A DNA stretch of 64,000 bases from Evernia prunastri (GCA_003184365.1 NKYR01000066.1:124001-188000), one strand, 5' to 3'; counted from the first letter of the stretch, positions 44,970 through 54,821 are shown. The notes: generated from the letters alone by a model not told the origin. Program-made: numbers and translations.

Positions 44970-45344
44970 TGTTACGGACGTACCCTAGCTGTCAGGTACA
45001 AAGGGAGTGTTTATGGCTATGTGTCAGGCACATAGAGTATTTATTGGTCATTGACACATTCTCATTATCACATAGGCTAGCGGGGATTCTTCCTAGTATT
45101 TAAGCGCTCTTCTCCTGTGTACATATTCGCTCTTTATCTAGTTGTCTTATTCAATTTACCCCCATTAGACTTGACTCTGGGCACGGTTCTGACACTACAA
45201 CTAGATCATCCACCCTTCCGTTCGTACTGACAAGCGAACAGTAAAAGAAAATTGTCATCGGGACCGTTGTGAAGACGTTTCGACGTCAGATCATTGGGCA
45301 TCCGGGTGTGGCCTACCTACGGGCAAAACGAACCATTCGTGGCT
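44970..45344 (+). mobile_element. Family D LTR (225 bp) and start of its internal region
   Basis: The LTR at 44970-45194 starts TGTTACGGACGTACCCTAG and ends GGTTCTGACA. It is followed by internal sequence CTACAACTAGATCATCC... up to the N at 45345. The same arrangement occurs at 49502 and 53811. Confidence 0.8.
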
Positions 45345-45345
45345 N

Positions 45346-45570
45346 CCTTCGTCTCCGGTCTCGCCTCGCGTTCGTCCTTCGTCTAATCCTCCTCTCGCCC
45401 GCCTAATCTTCGCCTGTGTCTCGTCCAGTTTTCGCCTTTCTCGCCTCGCTTGCTCGCCGCGCTTAGTCTTCGCCTCCGCCCTCGCCTTGTCTCCGCCTTC
45501 GTCTTTACCTTCGCCTTGTCTACATCCTTTGTCTGCTTCGCAGGAGCTCAGCCTTTGAAGGGGGAGCTAC
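45346..45570 (+). mobile_element. Family A internal 3' region, fourth copy
   Basis: Begins inside the family A 3' region directly after the N and runs to the polypurine tract. Confidence 0.8.
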
Positions 45571-45755
45571 TGTCATGGTGTGGATCTCAGTCTAGTCAGG
45601 TTAATCTATGCGATAGCCGACGATCTAGGCGACAGCCCCTTAAGGGCTGCTCGCATCCCCCGTTCTTTCTTGTTTCCTCATCTTTCGTCTTGGAATTCTA
45701 CCTAGTCCTAGCCATAGAGAATGAGAATCCTTCTATCAAGCCTCGTTCCCTGACA
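45571..45755 (+). mobile_element. Family A 3' LTR (185 bp), slightly diverged
   Basis: A complete LTR with a few substitutions relative to the others (for example GGAATTCTACC for GGCCTTTACC), shared with the reversed copy at 54637-54821. This suggests a sub-lineage. Confidence 0.88.
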
Positions 45756-45792
45756 GATGACGTCAAAGCTTAGACCGAGACTTTTCCAGCTG

Positions 45793-46272
45793 CAGACTTG
45801 CTAGCTGAAAGAACACTCACTCAGTAAATCATTATCAGCTTTATAAGTCTCTTCTGCATCTAATTTCCAAAGTAGTCTGTGTTAATACTATCAGAGTAAT
45901 CTATGGTCATGGTTCCAGCTCACAACACCATGACTCCTACTACTCGGCCGGATCGGGCCTAGCGCGGCTTGGCCCTGCCCACAAATATCGGCCTTCTGCC
46001 ATTATTAGACCTTCATAGCTATTATTCCGTTNGCAGACTTGCTAGCTGAAAGAACACTCACTCAGTAAATCATTATCAGCTTTATAAGTCTCTTCTGCAT
46101 CTAATTTCCAAAGTAGTCTGTGTTAATACTATCAGAGTAATCTATGGTCATGGTTCCAGCTCACAACACCATGACTCCTACTACTCGGCCGGATCGGGCC
46201 TAGCGCGGCTTGGCCCTGCCCACAAATATCGGCCTTCTGCCATCATTAGATCTTTATAGCTATTATTCCGTT
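45793..46272 (+). repeat. Direct duplication of about 240 bp around an N
   Basis: 45793-46031 and 46033-46272 are almost identical (GCAGACTTGCTAGCTGAAAG ... CTATTATTCCGTT) and are separated only by the N at 46032. Most likely two contig ends covering the same sequence rather than a real tandem repeat. Confidence 0.85.
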
Positions 46273-46309
46273 CATACCGGAATCAATGCATTCAGCTACA
46301 CCTCCAGTC

Positions 46310-46590
46310 CCTGACATCTATGCAAGTTCTATCAGAGCAGTCAGTCATATTAGAGCAACCTATATCAAAGCAGTCTATATCAGAGCAGCCTATGCTAGTC
46401 ATATCTATATCAGTTTAGTCTATGTCAATCCTATCAGAGTCAGTCCTACCAAAGCAATCTATATTAGTTCTTTCAGAGTAGTTTATGTCAGTTATATCAG
46501 AGCAATCTATGTCTGTTCTACCAAAGCAGTTCGTGCCTGCGATATCACTATATCAGTCTATTTCACAGTTACCAAAGTAGTCTATATAGC
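46310..46590 (+). repeat. Degenerate tandem repeat, unit about 15-18 bp
   Basis: Many imperfect copies of a unit close to TATATCAGAGCAGTC. In one frame it gives a repeated Tyr-Ile-Arg-Ala-type peptide over 46286-46696, but there is no evidence that it is expressed. Confidence 0.6.
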
Positions 46591-47093
46591 AAGCTTCGCT
46601 CACATCACAGCTGTCGAAGTAACTTCATATCGATCTAAATTAAGATTTTACATCACAGCTATCTCAGTCACTTCAGGTATACTATATCATTTCTAACTCT
46701 TTATACTACTGAATCCGACTTGCAATTAGGGTGAACTAGCTGTGTACTTAGCATGAGATGTATTTATTGACATCATTGATACTTGTGTTACGAAGCATTT
46801 CTTTGACTGTATAGCTTCAGGTCGCGGAAACTCCGTCTTCTTTGATCGGTAGTAGTTGAAAGGTGCTTTCTTGCTATGGTCATATGTAGCATAGTATGCT
46901 TGGCAGAGAGGGATCATCATCCTGCAGCTACTTCCTTCATAGATTCAACATCTTCTTCTACCCACACGAATTCTACCCTATCATTTCTCACGCTACACTT
47001 TGTATAGGCCGTCCCAACGCTAATGCCACCCCAACACCTAATTTTTCAAATATTTGATCCACCCCTCCCACAACCATCTAGCACAATCACAAC
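46591..47093. other. Non-coding stretch
   Basis: No gene is recognised. The last 100 bp form a CA-rich leader just before the gag-like start at 47094. Confidence 0.3.
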
Positions 47094-47890
47094 ATGTCTG
47101 ATTTATATGCCGTTATTCAAGAGCGTATTCAAGAGACCTTAGTTACTATTGTTCCTGAAACAAAGTCTAAAATCATTCGATTAACTGCTGAATATTATAT
47201 GCTCTACGATTAGCTCCTAAATCGCTACAATCAGATCTCACTCAAAGACAATCACTCGTACGCTCTTACAGATTATGAAGAACAGACTCTTCATTAATAT
47301 ATATAACGACTCGATGAATTGAGAATATCTTATCATTATTTAATGTTTATAAAAGCTATAAACTTTATTCTTCGCGAGCGCTCTAACTCACTCAGACGCG
47401 TGAATAATTATTAATCTACACGATTTTTAAAGCGTAATTCTTAGTACAAAATACGTAAATAAAAGTCTCTTACATCTTAACGAAAGAATACGTATAAGTT
47501 AAAGACTATTTTAGACTAATTTCAACGTTTTTAGAGAACTTGTCAAGAGTTTAAAGTATAAATTGAGAATATCTATAATTTCGACGAGATAGATTTTTAA
47601 ATTGAGATTGAAAAGAGTTAATAAGTTATTATAGAAGAAAGAATACTTTTATTCTATCAAACGAACGTCGATAATAGAGAGTATATCACTTCAATTGAGT
47701 GTGTTAGTGATTTCGACTATACGTCTTTCTCGATATTAATTCTAACTAAAAAATAGTATCTTAATAGCTAATTTTAAGAAAGTCTTAATTTCGATACTTT
47801 CTAAATTGTTAGCGACTCTAAATACGCAAATAATAATCTATATAAAATCTAAATCAAGTATTTCGATTATTCTACGAAGAATAGACGTAT
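47094..47890 (+). pseudogene. Retrotransposon gag-like relic, AT-rich and stop-ridden
   Basis: From ATG 47094 the frame reads MSDLYAVIQERIQETLVTIV and onward to a TAG at 47211. The same frame continues to make sense after it and meets a TAA at about 47296, both at positions where a C-to-T change in CAG or CAA would give the stop. The following 600 bp are very AT-rich and riddled with stops. This looks like an old element mutated by RIP. The gag assignment rests on composition and position only. Confidence 0.5.
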
Positions 47891-48870
47891 TGTCACGGTG
47901 TGAAGTCAGCCCAGCTTCCAGCCCAGATCTAGTCTAGATCTAGCCTACTCAGCCAAGGGTTGCTAGAACCCCATTCCCACTGTTGTATATGCGACGGTTA
48001 TGCGATAGCCGTGTTGGCTTTCGTCTGATCCTATATAGGGGCGCTGAGCCCCCACTTTCCACTTTCCTTCCTTGTCTTTCGTCTTGTAAATAGACCTGAC
48101 CCTATCAGACCAAGTATATCAAGTGGTAGCCCTAGTTCCANCGGCGAGCGAGCATGGTACGTTAATAGTGTCACGAACTCCAAGTACGACCGCCGATTCC
48201 AGCCACCCCTTTTGAAGTACTATGTCAATTGGGAGTCTCATGTCCCTACCTGGGAACCATTCAACTTGGTCGACAACTGCCAAACAGCTATCGACGAATA
48301 TCACTCTTCTCGCCCCGATGCCCCCGGCCCACACACCACTCCATGTTCCATTCCCGGATGTCAATGCCGCGACCCTTGATCCAACCCAAGTCCCCCGCCT
48401 AAGTCTTTTACCTATGCCTCGCCTATGCTTCGCCCGAAACCCAGTCCCTCGTCCAAGCCTAGCCTACGCCTCAGTTCCCTCACCTAGACTTCGCCCAGAC
48501 GCCTCACCTTACCAAGTCACCTCGCTCTTGTCTCGCCTAGTCCCTCGCTTCGCTATTTCCCCCTAGCAGCTTCACAGGAGCTCAGCCTTCGAAGGGGGAG
48601 CTACTGTCACGGTGTGAAGTCAGCCCAGCTTCCAGCCCAGATCTAGTCTAGATCTAGCCTACTCAGCCAAGGGTTGCTAGAACCCCATTCCCACTGTTGT
48701 ATATGCGACGGTTATGCGATAGCCGTGTTGGCTTTCGTCTGATCCTATATAGGGGCGCTGAGCCCCCACTTTCCACTTTCCTTCCTTGTCTTTCGTCTTG
48801 TAAATAGACCTGACCCTATCAGACCAAGTATACCAAGTGGTAGCCCTAGTTCCAGCCTCGTTCCCTGACA
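47891..48870 (+). mobile_element. Family B chromovirus insertion, collapsed in the middle, with 5-bp target duplication
   Basis: A 5' LTR (47891-48140, cut by the N at 48141), then the last part of the internal region, including the chromodomain end of pol (VNWESHVPTWEPFNLVDNC) and the polypurine tract, then a complete 3' LTR (48605-48870, 266 bp). CGTAT lies directly before 47891 and directly after 48870, so the two LTRs belong to one insertion. Several kilobases of interior are missing at the N. Confidence 0.85.
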
Positions 48871-49053
48871 CGTATAAAGATATGAAGATTGCTTCTATTT
48901 GATAATTATGATAGTTATCTTATAAGAGAGATACTCAGCTATATGAAAGAAAATAACATTATTCTCTTTTGTCTATTTTTATACTTTACACATCTATATT
49001 AATTATTGAATGTGAGTGTTTTTCAATTATTCAAGCACTGATATACTAAAGCA
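48871..49053. other. AT-rich flank
   Basis: AT-rich DNA between the family B insertion and the family D solo LTR; a continuation of the same decayed element as before 47891. Confidence 0.4.
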
Positions 49054-49058
49054 ATCGA

Positions 49059-49281
49059 TGTCAGAACCGTGCCCAGAGTCAAGTCTAATGGGGGTAAATT
49101 GAATAAGACAACTAGATAAGGAGGAAATATGTACAGAAGAAGAGCGCTTAAATACTAGGAAGAATCCCCGCTAGCCTATGTGTCAATGGGAATGTGTCAA
49201 TAACCAATAAACACTCTATGTGCTAGACACATAGCCATAAACACTCCCTATGTGCCTGACACCTAGGGTACGTCCGTAACA
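49059..49281 (-). mobile_element. Family D solo LTR with ATCGA target duplication
   Basis: A complete 223-bp LTR in reverse orientation (TGTCAGAACCGTGCCC ... TACGTCCGTAACA). ATCGA lies directly before 49059 and directly after 49281. This is a clean solo LTR left by LTR-LTR recombination. Confidence 0.9.
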
Positions 49282-49501
49282 ATCGATACGACAATGCGTT
49301 AGATTAACGATAACTATATAAAGATCGATTTTTTGATTAATTTTCGAGTAATTCACGATTAAGCTTTCACGAAAAGCATTATTATATCTGTATAATAGAA
49401 AACAGATCTTATTCTCTACCATTTTATTATTGTTTTGAATTACTTAATTAGATTTCAGCGAAGAGACTCTTCAATAAAATCTATAACTTTAAAGTAAGAG
49501 A

Positions 49502-49748
49502 TGTTACGGACGTACCCTAGCTGTCAGGTACAAAGGGAGTGTTTATGGCTATGTGTCAGGCACATAGAGTATTTATTGGTCATTGACACATTCTCATTAT
49601 CACATAGGCTAGCGGGGATTCTTCCTAGTATTTAAGCGCTCTTCTCCTGTGTACATATTCGCTCTTTATCTAGTTGTCTTATTCAATTTACCCCCATTAG
49701 ACTTGACTCGGGGCACGGTTCTGACACTACAACTAGATCATCCACCCT
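49502..49748 (+). mobile_element. Family D LTR (225 bp) with 22 bp of interior, ending at an N
   Basis: LTR at 49502-49726, almost identical to 44970-45194, then CTACAACTAGATCATCCACC and the N at 49749. Confidence 0.85.
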
Positions 49749-49749
49749 N

Positions 49750-49861
49750 TCCTATATAGGGGCGCTGAGCCCCCACTTTCCACTTTCCTTCCTTGTCTTT
49801 CGTCTTGTAAATAGACCTGACCCTATCAGACCAAGTATACCAAGTGGTAGCCCTAGTTCCA
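49750..49861 (+). mobile_element. Family B LTR fragment between two Ns
   Basis: The 3' part of the family B LTR without its last 16 bp, bounded by the Ns at 49749 and 49862. It stops at the same base as the 5' LTR at 48140. Downstream of that base families A and B share sequence, which explains an assembler break there. Confidence 0.8.
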
Positions 49862-49862
49862 N

Positions 49863-51854
49863 ACTTACCCTGTCGATGTAATCACGGATCATAAAAATCT
49901 CGAGTACTTTATGTCAACCAAGCAACTCAGCCGCCGTCAAGCTCGCTGGAGCGAGTTCTTGTCCAGATTCAATTATCAGATCACATACCGCCCTGGCAAA
50001 GAGGGTGGTAAGCCCGATGCATTAACTCGTCGATCAGGAGATCTCCCAAAGGAAGGGGATAAATCAGACCCTCGCCATCAACACCAGCATCAAACAGTGC
50101 TAAAGACCCATGTCTTAGACCCGAAGATTATAGATCTTCAATGCCGAGTTATCCGCCTAGACCCAATCCAGCTCCACCTAAGCCCTGTCTCGCCTCAAGA
50201 ACCCATCACCCTCGCCCCTATGAATTTAGAATCCGAACCCGAAGAAGCTGAGCCACAGCTAGACCTAGCCCCGCCTGATCCTGATGAGGATCCCTTAGAC
50301 ACCCCCACACAGACATTGTGGGATCAAGCCCAAGCAAGCGATAAGTTCGCATCCGAAGTCCTAGAGATGCTCCGCATCGGAGCACGTCACCATAGTCGAA
50401 TTCCTCTAGCAGAATGCGAGGAACGAAATCAAGCGCTATACTTTCGAGGAAGAAAGTACGTACCTAACTCCGACCGCCTTCGCCTCCGAATCATCCAGTT
50501 AGCCCACGATAGCGTCCCCGGAGGACACCCTGGTAGAACAAACTGCTACGAGTTGGTATGCCGCGCTTATTGGTGGCCTAACTTGTACCAGTATATCCAG
50601 CGTTTCGTCCGGAACTGTCATGTCTGCACTCGAGCCAAGCCCTCTAGACAGAAGCTACAAGGATGGCTTCGCCCCTTGCCAATCCCCGAGCGCCGATGGC
50701 GCGATGTATCTATGGACTATGTCGGTCCCTTACCCCCCAGCACCTTCATGGGAATAACCTATCGTTATGTCCTAGTCTTCGTCGACCGCCTTACCAAAAT
50801 GAGACATCTCGTCCCCACCGCTACTATGGAAGTAGAGGAAGCGTCCAATGCATTCTGTGCCAATGTCTGGAAACTCCACGGAACACCCGAAGTCTTTGTG
50901 TCTGATCGAGGCACTCAATTCACCTCTGATGTATGGGAGCATCTATGCAAAAACCTGAAGATCGATGCCAAATTATCCGCGGGATACCACCCTCAGACTG
51001 ATGGTCAAACGGAGAGAGCTAACGCCACCATGGAACACTACCTTCGAGCCTTCGTCAATTACATGCAGGATGATTGGGCCAAGTGGCTCCCTGGAGATGA
51101 GTTTGCTGGAAATGATACTCCTTCCGCGACTACCCTAGCCTCACCGTTTCTAGCCAACTCTGGACAAAACCCTCGCCTAGGATTCGAGCCCCCGGAGCCA
51201 CTGCCTTCCGATGTCACTGCCCAAGCCCGTATCAAATTGATCAATATCAATGAGTTTACCCAGAAGATGCAAGAGATCACCGAGCATCTCCGTGATGAGA
51301 TGTTAGTCGCCCAAGCCATTCACGAGTCTTCCGCCAACGAACGACGTCGGCCCTGTCCCCGATATTTCGTAGGAGATATAGTCTGGCTTAACGCCAAGAA
51401 TCTCAATACTGCACGCCCAGTCATTAAGCTAGACGACCGCCATATTGGCCCCTTCCCAGTGAAACGAGTTTTCGACAATCCTCTAGTCATCGAGCTTGAC
51501 CTCCCCGAGTCGATGAAGATCCACCCAGTATTTCATGCTAGTCTGCTGCAGCATACCGCGCAGGATCCTTTGCCCGGCCAACGCCAAGAATCTCGTCCCC
51601 CCGTCGTCGCCGAGAACGGCGAGCGAGCATGGTACGTTAATAGTGTCACGAACTCCAAGTACGACCGCCGATTCCAGCCACCCCTTTTGAAGTACTATGT
51701 CAATTGGGAGTCTCATGTCCCTACCTGGGAACCATTCAACTTGGTCGACAACTGCCAAACAGCTATCGACGAATATCACTCTTCTCGCCCCGATGCCCCC
51801 GGCCCACACACCACTCCATGTTCCATTCCCGGATGTCAATGCCGCGACCCTTGA
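49863..51854 (+). CDS. Ty3/gypsy chromovirus Pol, C-terminal part (RNase H end, integrase, chromodomain)
   Basis: The frame is open from the N at 49862, and the first residues (DVITDHKNLEYFMSTKQLSR) are RNase H sequence, so the Met at 49911 is internal and the true N terminus is lost in the gap. Domain order is RNase H end (to about residue 60), acidic linker, integrase zinc finger (H-x-H ... CHVCTRAK), integrase core with DYVGPLPP, DRGTQFTSDVW and HPQTDGQTERAN (the three acidic residues present), then a C-terminal region and a chromodomain (KYYVNWESHVPTWEPFNLVD), ending PGCQCRDP. Protease and reverse transcriptase are not in the window. The reading frame is intact, so this copy is young. It is family B by its 3' LTR at 52080. 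Confidence 0.93.
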   Translation, partial: TYPVDVITDHKNLEYFMSTKQLSRRQARWSEFLSRFNYQITYRPGKEGGKPDALTRRSGDLPKEGDKSDPRHQHQHQTVLKTHVLDPKIIDLQCRVIRLDPIQLHLSPVSPQEPITLAPMNLESEPEEAEPQLDLAPPDPDEDPLDTPTQTLWDQAQASDKFASEVLEMLRIGARHHSRIPLAECEERNQALYFRGRKYVPNSDRLRLRIIQLAHDSVPGGHPGRTNCYELVCRAYWWPNLYQYIQRFVRNCHVCTRAKPSRQKLQGWLRPLPIPERRWRDVSMDYVGPLPPSTFMGITYRYVLVFVDRLTKMRHLVPTATMEVEEASNAFCANVWKLHGTPEVFVSDRGTQFTSDVWEHLCKNLKIDAKLSAGYHPQTDGQTERANATMEHYLRAFVNYMQDDWAKWLPGDEFAGNDTPSATTLASPFLANSGQNPRLGFEPPEPLPSDVTAQARIKLININEFTQKMQEITEHLRDEMLVAQAIHESSANERRRPCPRYFVGDIVWLNAKNLNTARPVIKLDDRHIGPFPVKRVFDNPLVIELDLPESMKIHPVFHASLLQHTAQDPLPGQRQESRPPVVAENGERAWYVNSVTNSKYDRRFQPPLLKYYVNWESHVPTWEPFNLVDNCQTAIDEYHSSRPDAPGPHTTPCSIPGCQCRDP

Positions 51855-52079
51855 TCCAACCCAAGTCCCCCGCCTAAGTCTTTTACCTATGCCTCGCCTA
51901 TGCTTCGCCCGAAACCCAGTCCCTCGTCCAAGCCTAGCCTACGCCTCAGTTCCCTCACCTAGACTTCGCCCAGACGCCTCACCTTACCAAGTCACCTCGC
52001 TCTTGTCTCGCCTAGTCCCTCGCTTCGCTATTTCCCCCTAGCAGCTTCACAGGAGCTCAGCCTTCGAAGGGGGAGCTAC
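51855..52079 (+). mobile_element. Family B 3' untranslated region and polypurine tract
   Basis: Pyrimidine-rich sequence after pol, ending in CGAAGGGGGAGCTAC directly before the LTR. The same region is repeated at 48380-48604 and 52676-52900. Confidence 0.8.
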
Positions 52080-52345
52080 TGTCACGGTGTGAAGTCAGCC
52101 CGGCTTCCAGCCCAGATCTAGTCTAGATCTAGCCTACTCAGCCAAGGGTTGCTAGAACCCCATTCCCACTGTTGTATATGCGACGGTTATGCGATAGCCG
52201 TGTTGGCTTTCGTCTGATCCTATATAGGGGCGCTGAGCGCCCACTTTCCACTTTCCTTCCTTGTCTTTCGTCTTGTAAATAGACCTGACCCTATCAGACC
52301 AAGTATACCAAGTGGTAGCCCTAGTTCCAGCCTCGTTCCCTGACA
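52080..52345 (+). mobile_element. Family B LTR (266 bp), 3' LTR
   Basis: TGTCACGGTGTGAAGTC ... AGCCTCGTTCCCTGACA, complete, ending directly at the N at 52346. Confidence 0.9.
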
Positions 52346-52346
52346 N

Positions 52347-52900
52347 CAGTATTTCATGCTAGTCTGCTGCAGCATACCGCGCAGGATCCTTTGCCCGGCC
52401 AACGCCAAGAATCTCGTCCCCCCGTCGTCGCCGAGAACGGCGAGCGAGCATGGTACGTTAATAGTGTCACGAACTCCAAGTACGACCGCCGATTCCAGCC
52501 ACCCCTTTTGAAGTACTATGTCAATTGGGAGTCTCATGTCCCTACCTGGGAACCATTCAACTTGGTCGACAACTGCCAAACAGCTATCGACGAATATCAC
52601 TCTTCTCGCCCCGATGCCCCCGGCCCACACACCACTCCATGTTCCATTCCCGGATGTCAATGCCGCGACCCTTGATCCAACCCAAGTCCCCCGCCTAAGT
52701 CTTTTACCTATGCCTCGCCTATGCTTCGCCCGAAACCCAGTCCCTCGTCCAAGCCTAGCCTACGCCTCAGTTCCCTCACCTAGACTTCGCCCAGACGCCT
52801 CACCTTACCAAGTCACCTCGCTCTTGTCTCGCCTAGTCCCTCGCTTCGCTATTTCCCCCTAGCAGCTTCACAGGAGCTCAGCCTTCGAAGGGGGAGCTAC
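52347..52900 (+). mobile_element. Repeated family B pol end and 3' region
   Basis: Repeats 51526-52079 nearly exactly: the last part of pol with the chromodomain (stop at 52675) and the 3' untranslated region with the polypurine tract. Confidence 0.85.
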
Positions 52901-53166
52901 TGTCACGGTGTGAAGTCAGCCCAGCTTCCAGCCCAGATCTAGTCTAGATCTAGCCTACTCAGCCAAGGGTTGCTAGAACCCCATTCCCACTGTTGTATAT
53001 GCGACGGTTATGCGATAGCCGTGTTGGCTTTCGTCTGATCCTATATAGGGGCGCTGAGCGCCCACTTTCCACTTTCCTTCCTTGTCTTTCGTCTTGTAAA
53101 TAGACCTGACCCTATCAGACCAAGTATACCAAGTGGTAGCCCTAGTTCCAGCCTCGTTCCCTGACA
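52901..53166 (+). mobile_element. Family B 3' LTR (266 bp)
   Basis: A complete LTR followed by unrelated AT-rich DNA (TACTCTTATATAAC), so a real 3' end of an element. Confidence 0.9.
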
Positions 53167-53743
53167 TACTCTTATATAACAACGTAATATATATCACACA
53201 ACGTTATTATTAATTGTACATAACGAAGCTCGAATTTTTGAAATTTTCGAGTTTTTTGAAATAGGGCTGAAAAAAACAAACAAAATTTTCAAGAATTTTA
53301 TGAATTTAAGTCTTCAGACACATATACAATAACAATCACGTTTGTTTATAGTCTACAGTTACTTGCGTTGAGATCCTCGTATGTGATTCTCTATTTCACA
53401 TTAATTATATATATAATACAGAGTTATTACACGTTATATAATAAAATTCAAAGTATTTACGAACTTTTCGCGCGAAATTTTCAAAAAGTAAACAAAAATT
53501 GTCAAAGTCGAGTACCCTATACAACGTGTAATAACTCTGTATTATATATACAACTAATGTGAAATAGAGAATCATATATAACGATTTCAACGCAAGTAAC
53601 TGTAGACTATAAACAGATGTGATTGTTATTGTATATGTGTCTGAAATCTACGATTTTTGCGACATTTCGCCTCTGTCCCAAAATTCTGATTTTCCTGGCA
53701 TTCCTGCTCGGAGCCTTCGCCAAGGGTTTTGCAAAAAGGAATC
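53167..53743. repeat. AT-rich DNA containing a 122-bp inverted repeat
   Basis: 53314-53435 and 53523-53644 are inverted copies with few mismatches (left start TCAGACACATATACAATAAC; loop 87 bp). The two arms give mirror-like peptides in opposite frames, which is an artefact of the symmetry. No coding is supported. Probably a foldback or MITE-type element in decayed DNA. Confidence 0.75.
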
Positions 53744-53810
53744 TTAGCGTGTGCAGATGACTCTGGAATCCTTGGCGCTGAGAAAATCTTCTCGCGCCGA
53801 CTGTGAATAT
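53744..53810 (+). mobile_element. End fragment of the 35-kb MITE family
   Basis: TTAGCGTGTGCAG ... GGCGCTGAGAAAATCTTC and TCGCGCCGACTGTG match the left end of the MITE at 35105. The match stops at the start of the family D LTR at 53811, so that LTR was inserted into a copy of the MITE. Confidence 0.65.
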
Positions 53811-54406
53811 TGTTACGGACGTACCCTAGGTGTCAGGCACATAGGGAGTGTTTATGGCTATGTGTCTAGCACATAGAGTGTTTATTGGTTATTGACACAT
53901 TCCCATTGACACATAGGCTAGCGGGGATTCTTCCTAGTATTTAAGCGCTCTTCTTCTGTACATATTTCCTCCTTATCTAGTTGTCTTATTCAATTTACCC
54001 CCATTAGACTTGACTCTGGGCATGGTTCTGACACTACAACTAGATCATCCACCCTTCCGTTCGTACTGGCAAGCGAACAGTAAAATAAAATTGTCAAACG
54101 GGACCGTTGTGAAGCTGTTTCGATAGCAGATCATTGGACACTCGGGTGTGGCCTACCTACAGGCAAAACGAACCATTCGTGGCTAGGACTTGTTGACCAC
54201 AAGGAAAACCCCTTACGAGGAGGTCTCGCTGCATACGTGCAAGCACCCCAGCATTCGTGCAAACCAATCCCCCCCAACAAACAAACTTTCAGAGCTAACT
54301 TCCTCTCAACATGGCAAATTTGAGCGCGGTAAACGAGGCTACTCCACTTGATATGACAGAACTGCAAGAGTCTCTCAAGGAAATTCAACAAGGAGCCAGC
54401 AGCCTC
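53811..54406 (+). mobile_element. Family D LTR, leader and start of gag
   Basis: LTR at 53811-54033 (223 bp), then a leader of about 280 bp, then an ATG at 54311 opening the frame MANLSAVNEATPLDMTELQE..., cut by the N at 54407 after 32 codons. The position after the LTR and leader makes this the start of gag. The superfamily of D cannot be told from this piece. Confidence 0.75.
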
Positions 54407-54407
54407 N

Positions 54408-54636
54408 TGTCGTGCTGGACGAGAGACGCGGAAGGCGAGGCACGGAAGGTGAGACACGAAATGCTCAATAAAGAGATCGAATCGTTGGCGGGACTGGGTT
54501 TTCAAGACCTGAAGGATTCCAGCATCAAGACCTGGAGAAAGGATACCAGCGTCGAGACCTGAAAGGATTCCAGCATCTTGCGAGGTTTGGTTTTCTACGC
54601 GTAGAAGCGTTAAACCGGTTGTTCGATCTTTCGTAA
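54408..54636 (-). mobile_element. Family A internal start, reversed
   Basis: The complement of the family A region 42150-42400 (internal start and the beginning of the minisatellite), joined through the N at 54407 to family D. Confidence 0.8.
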
Positions 54637-54821
54637 TGTCAGGGAACGAGGCTTGGTAGAAGGATTCTCATTCTCTATGGCTAGGACTAGGTAGAATTCC
54701 AAGACGAAAGATGAGGAAACAAGAAAGAACGGGGGATGCGAGCAGCCCTTAAGGGGCTGTCGCCTAGATCGTCGGCTATCGCATAGATTAACCTGACTAG
54801 ACTGAGATCCACACCATGACA
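54637..54821 (-). mobile_element. Family A LTR (185 bp), reversed
   Basis: A complete LTR in reverse orientation, the 5' LTR of a minus-strand element whose interior runs left to the N at 54407. It shares diagnostic substitutions with the copy at 45571. Confidence 0.9.

Noticed and set aside
43237..45773. Repeated frames beginning MLAALSLRLRPRLVSAF
   Set aside because: Four copies of the family A 3' region plus LTR; this is pyrimidine-rich untranslated sequence, not a gene family.
45793..46272. A recent tandem duplication
   Set aside because: The two near-identical copies are separated by a single N, so overlapping contig ends are the simpler explanation.
53368..53590. Two similar small hydrophobic proteins on opposite strands
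   Set aside because: They arise from the two arms of the 122-bp inverted repeat.
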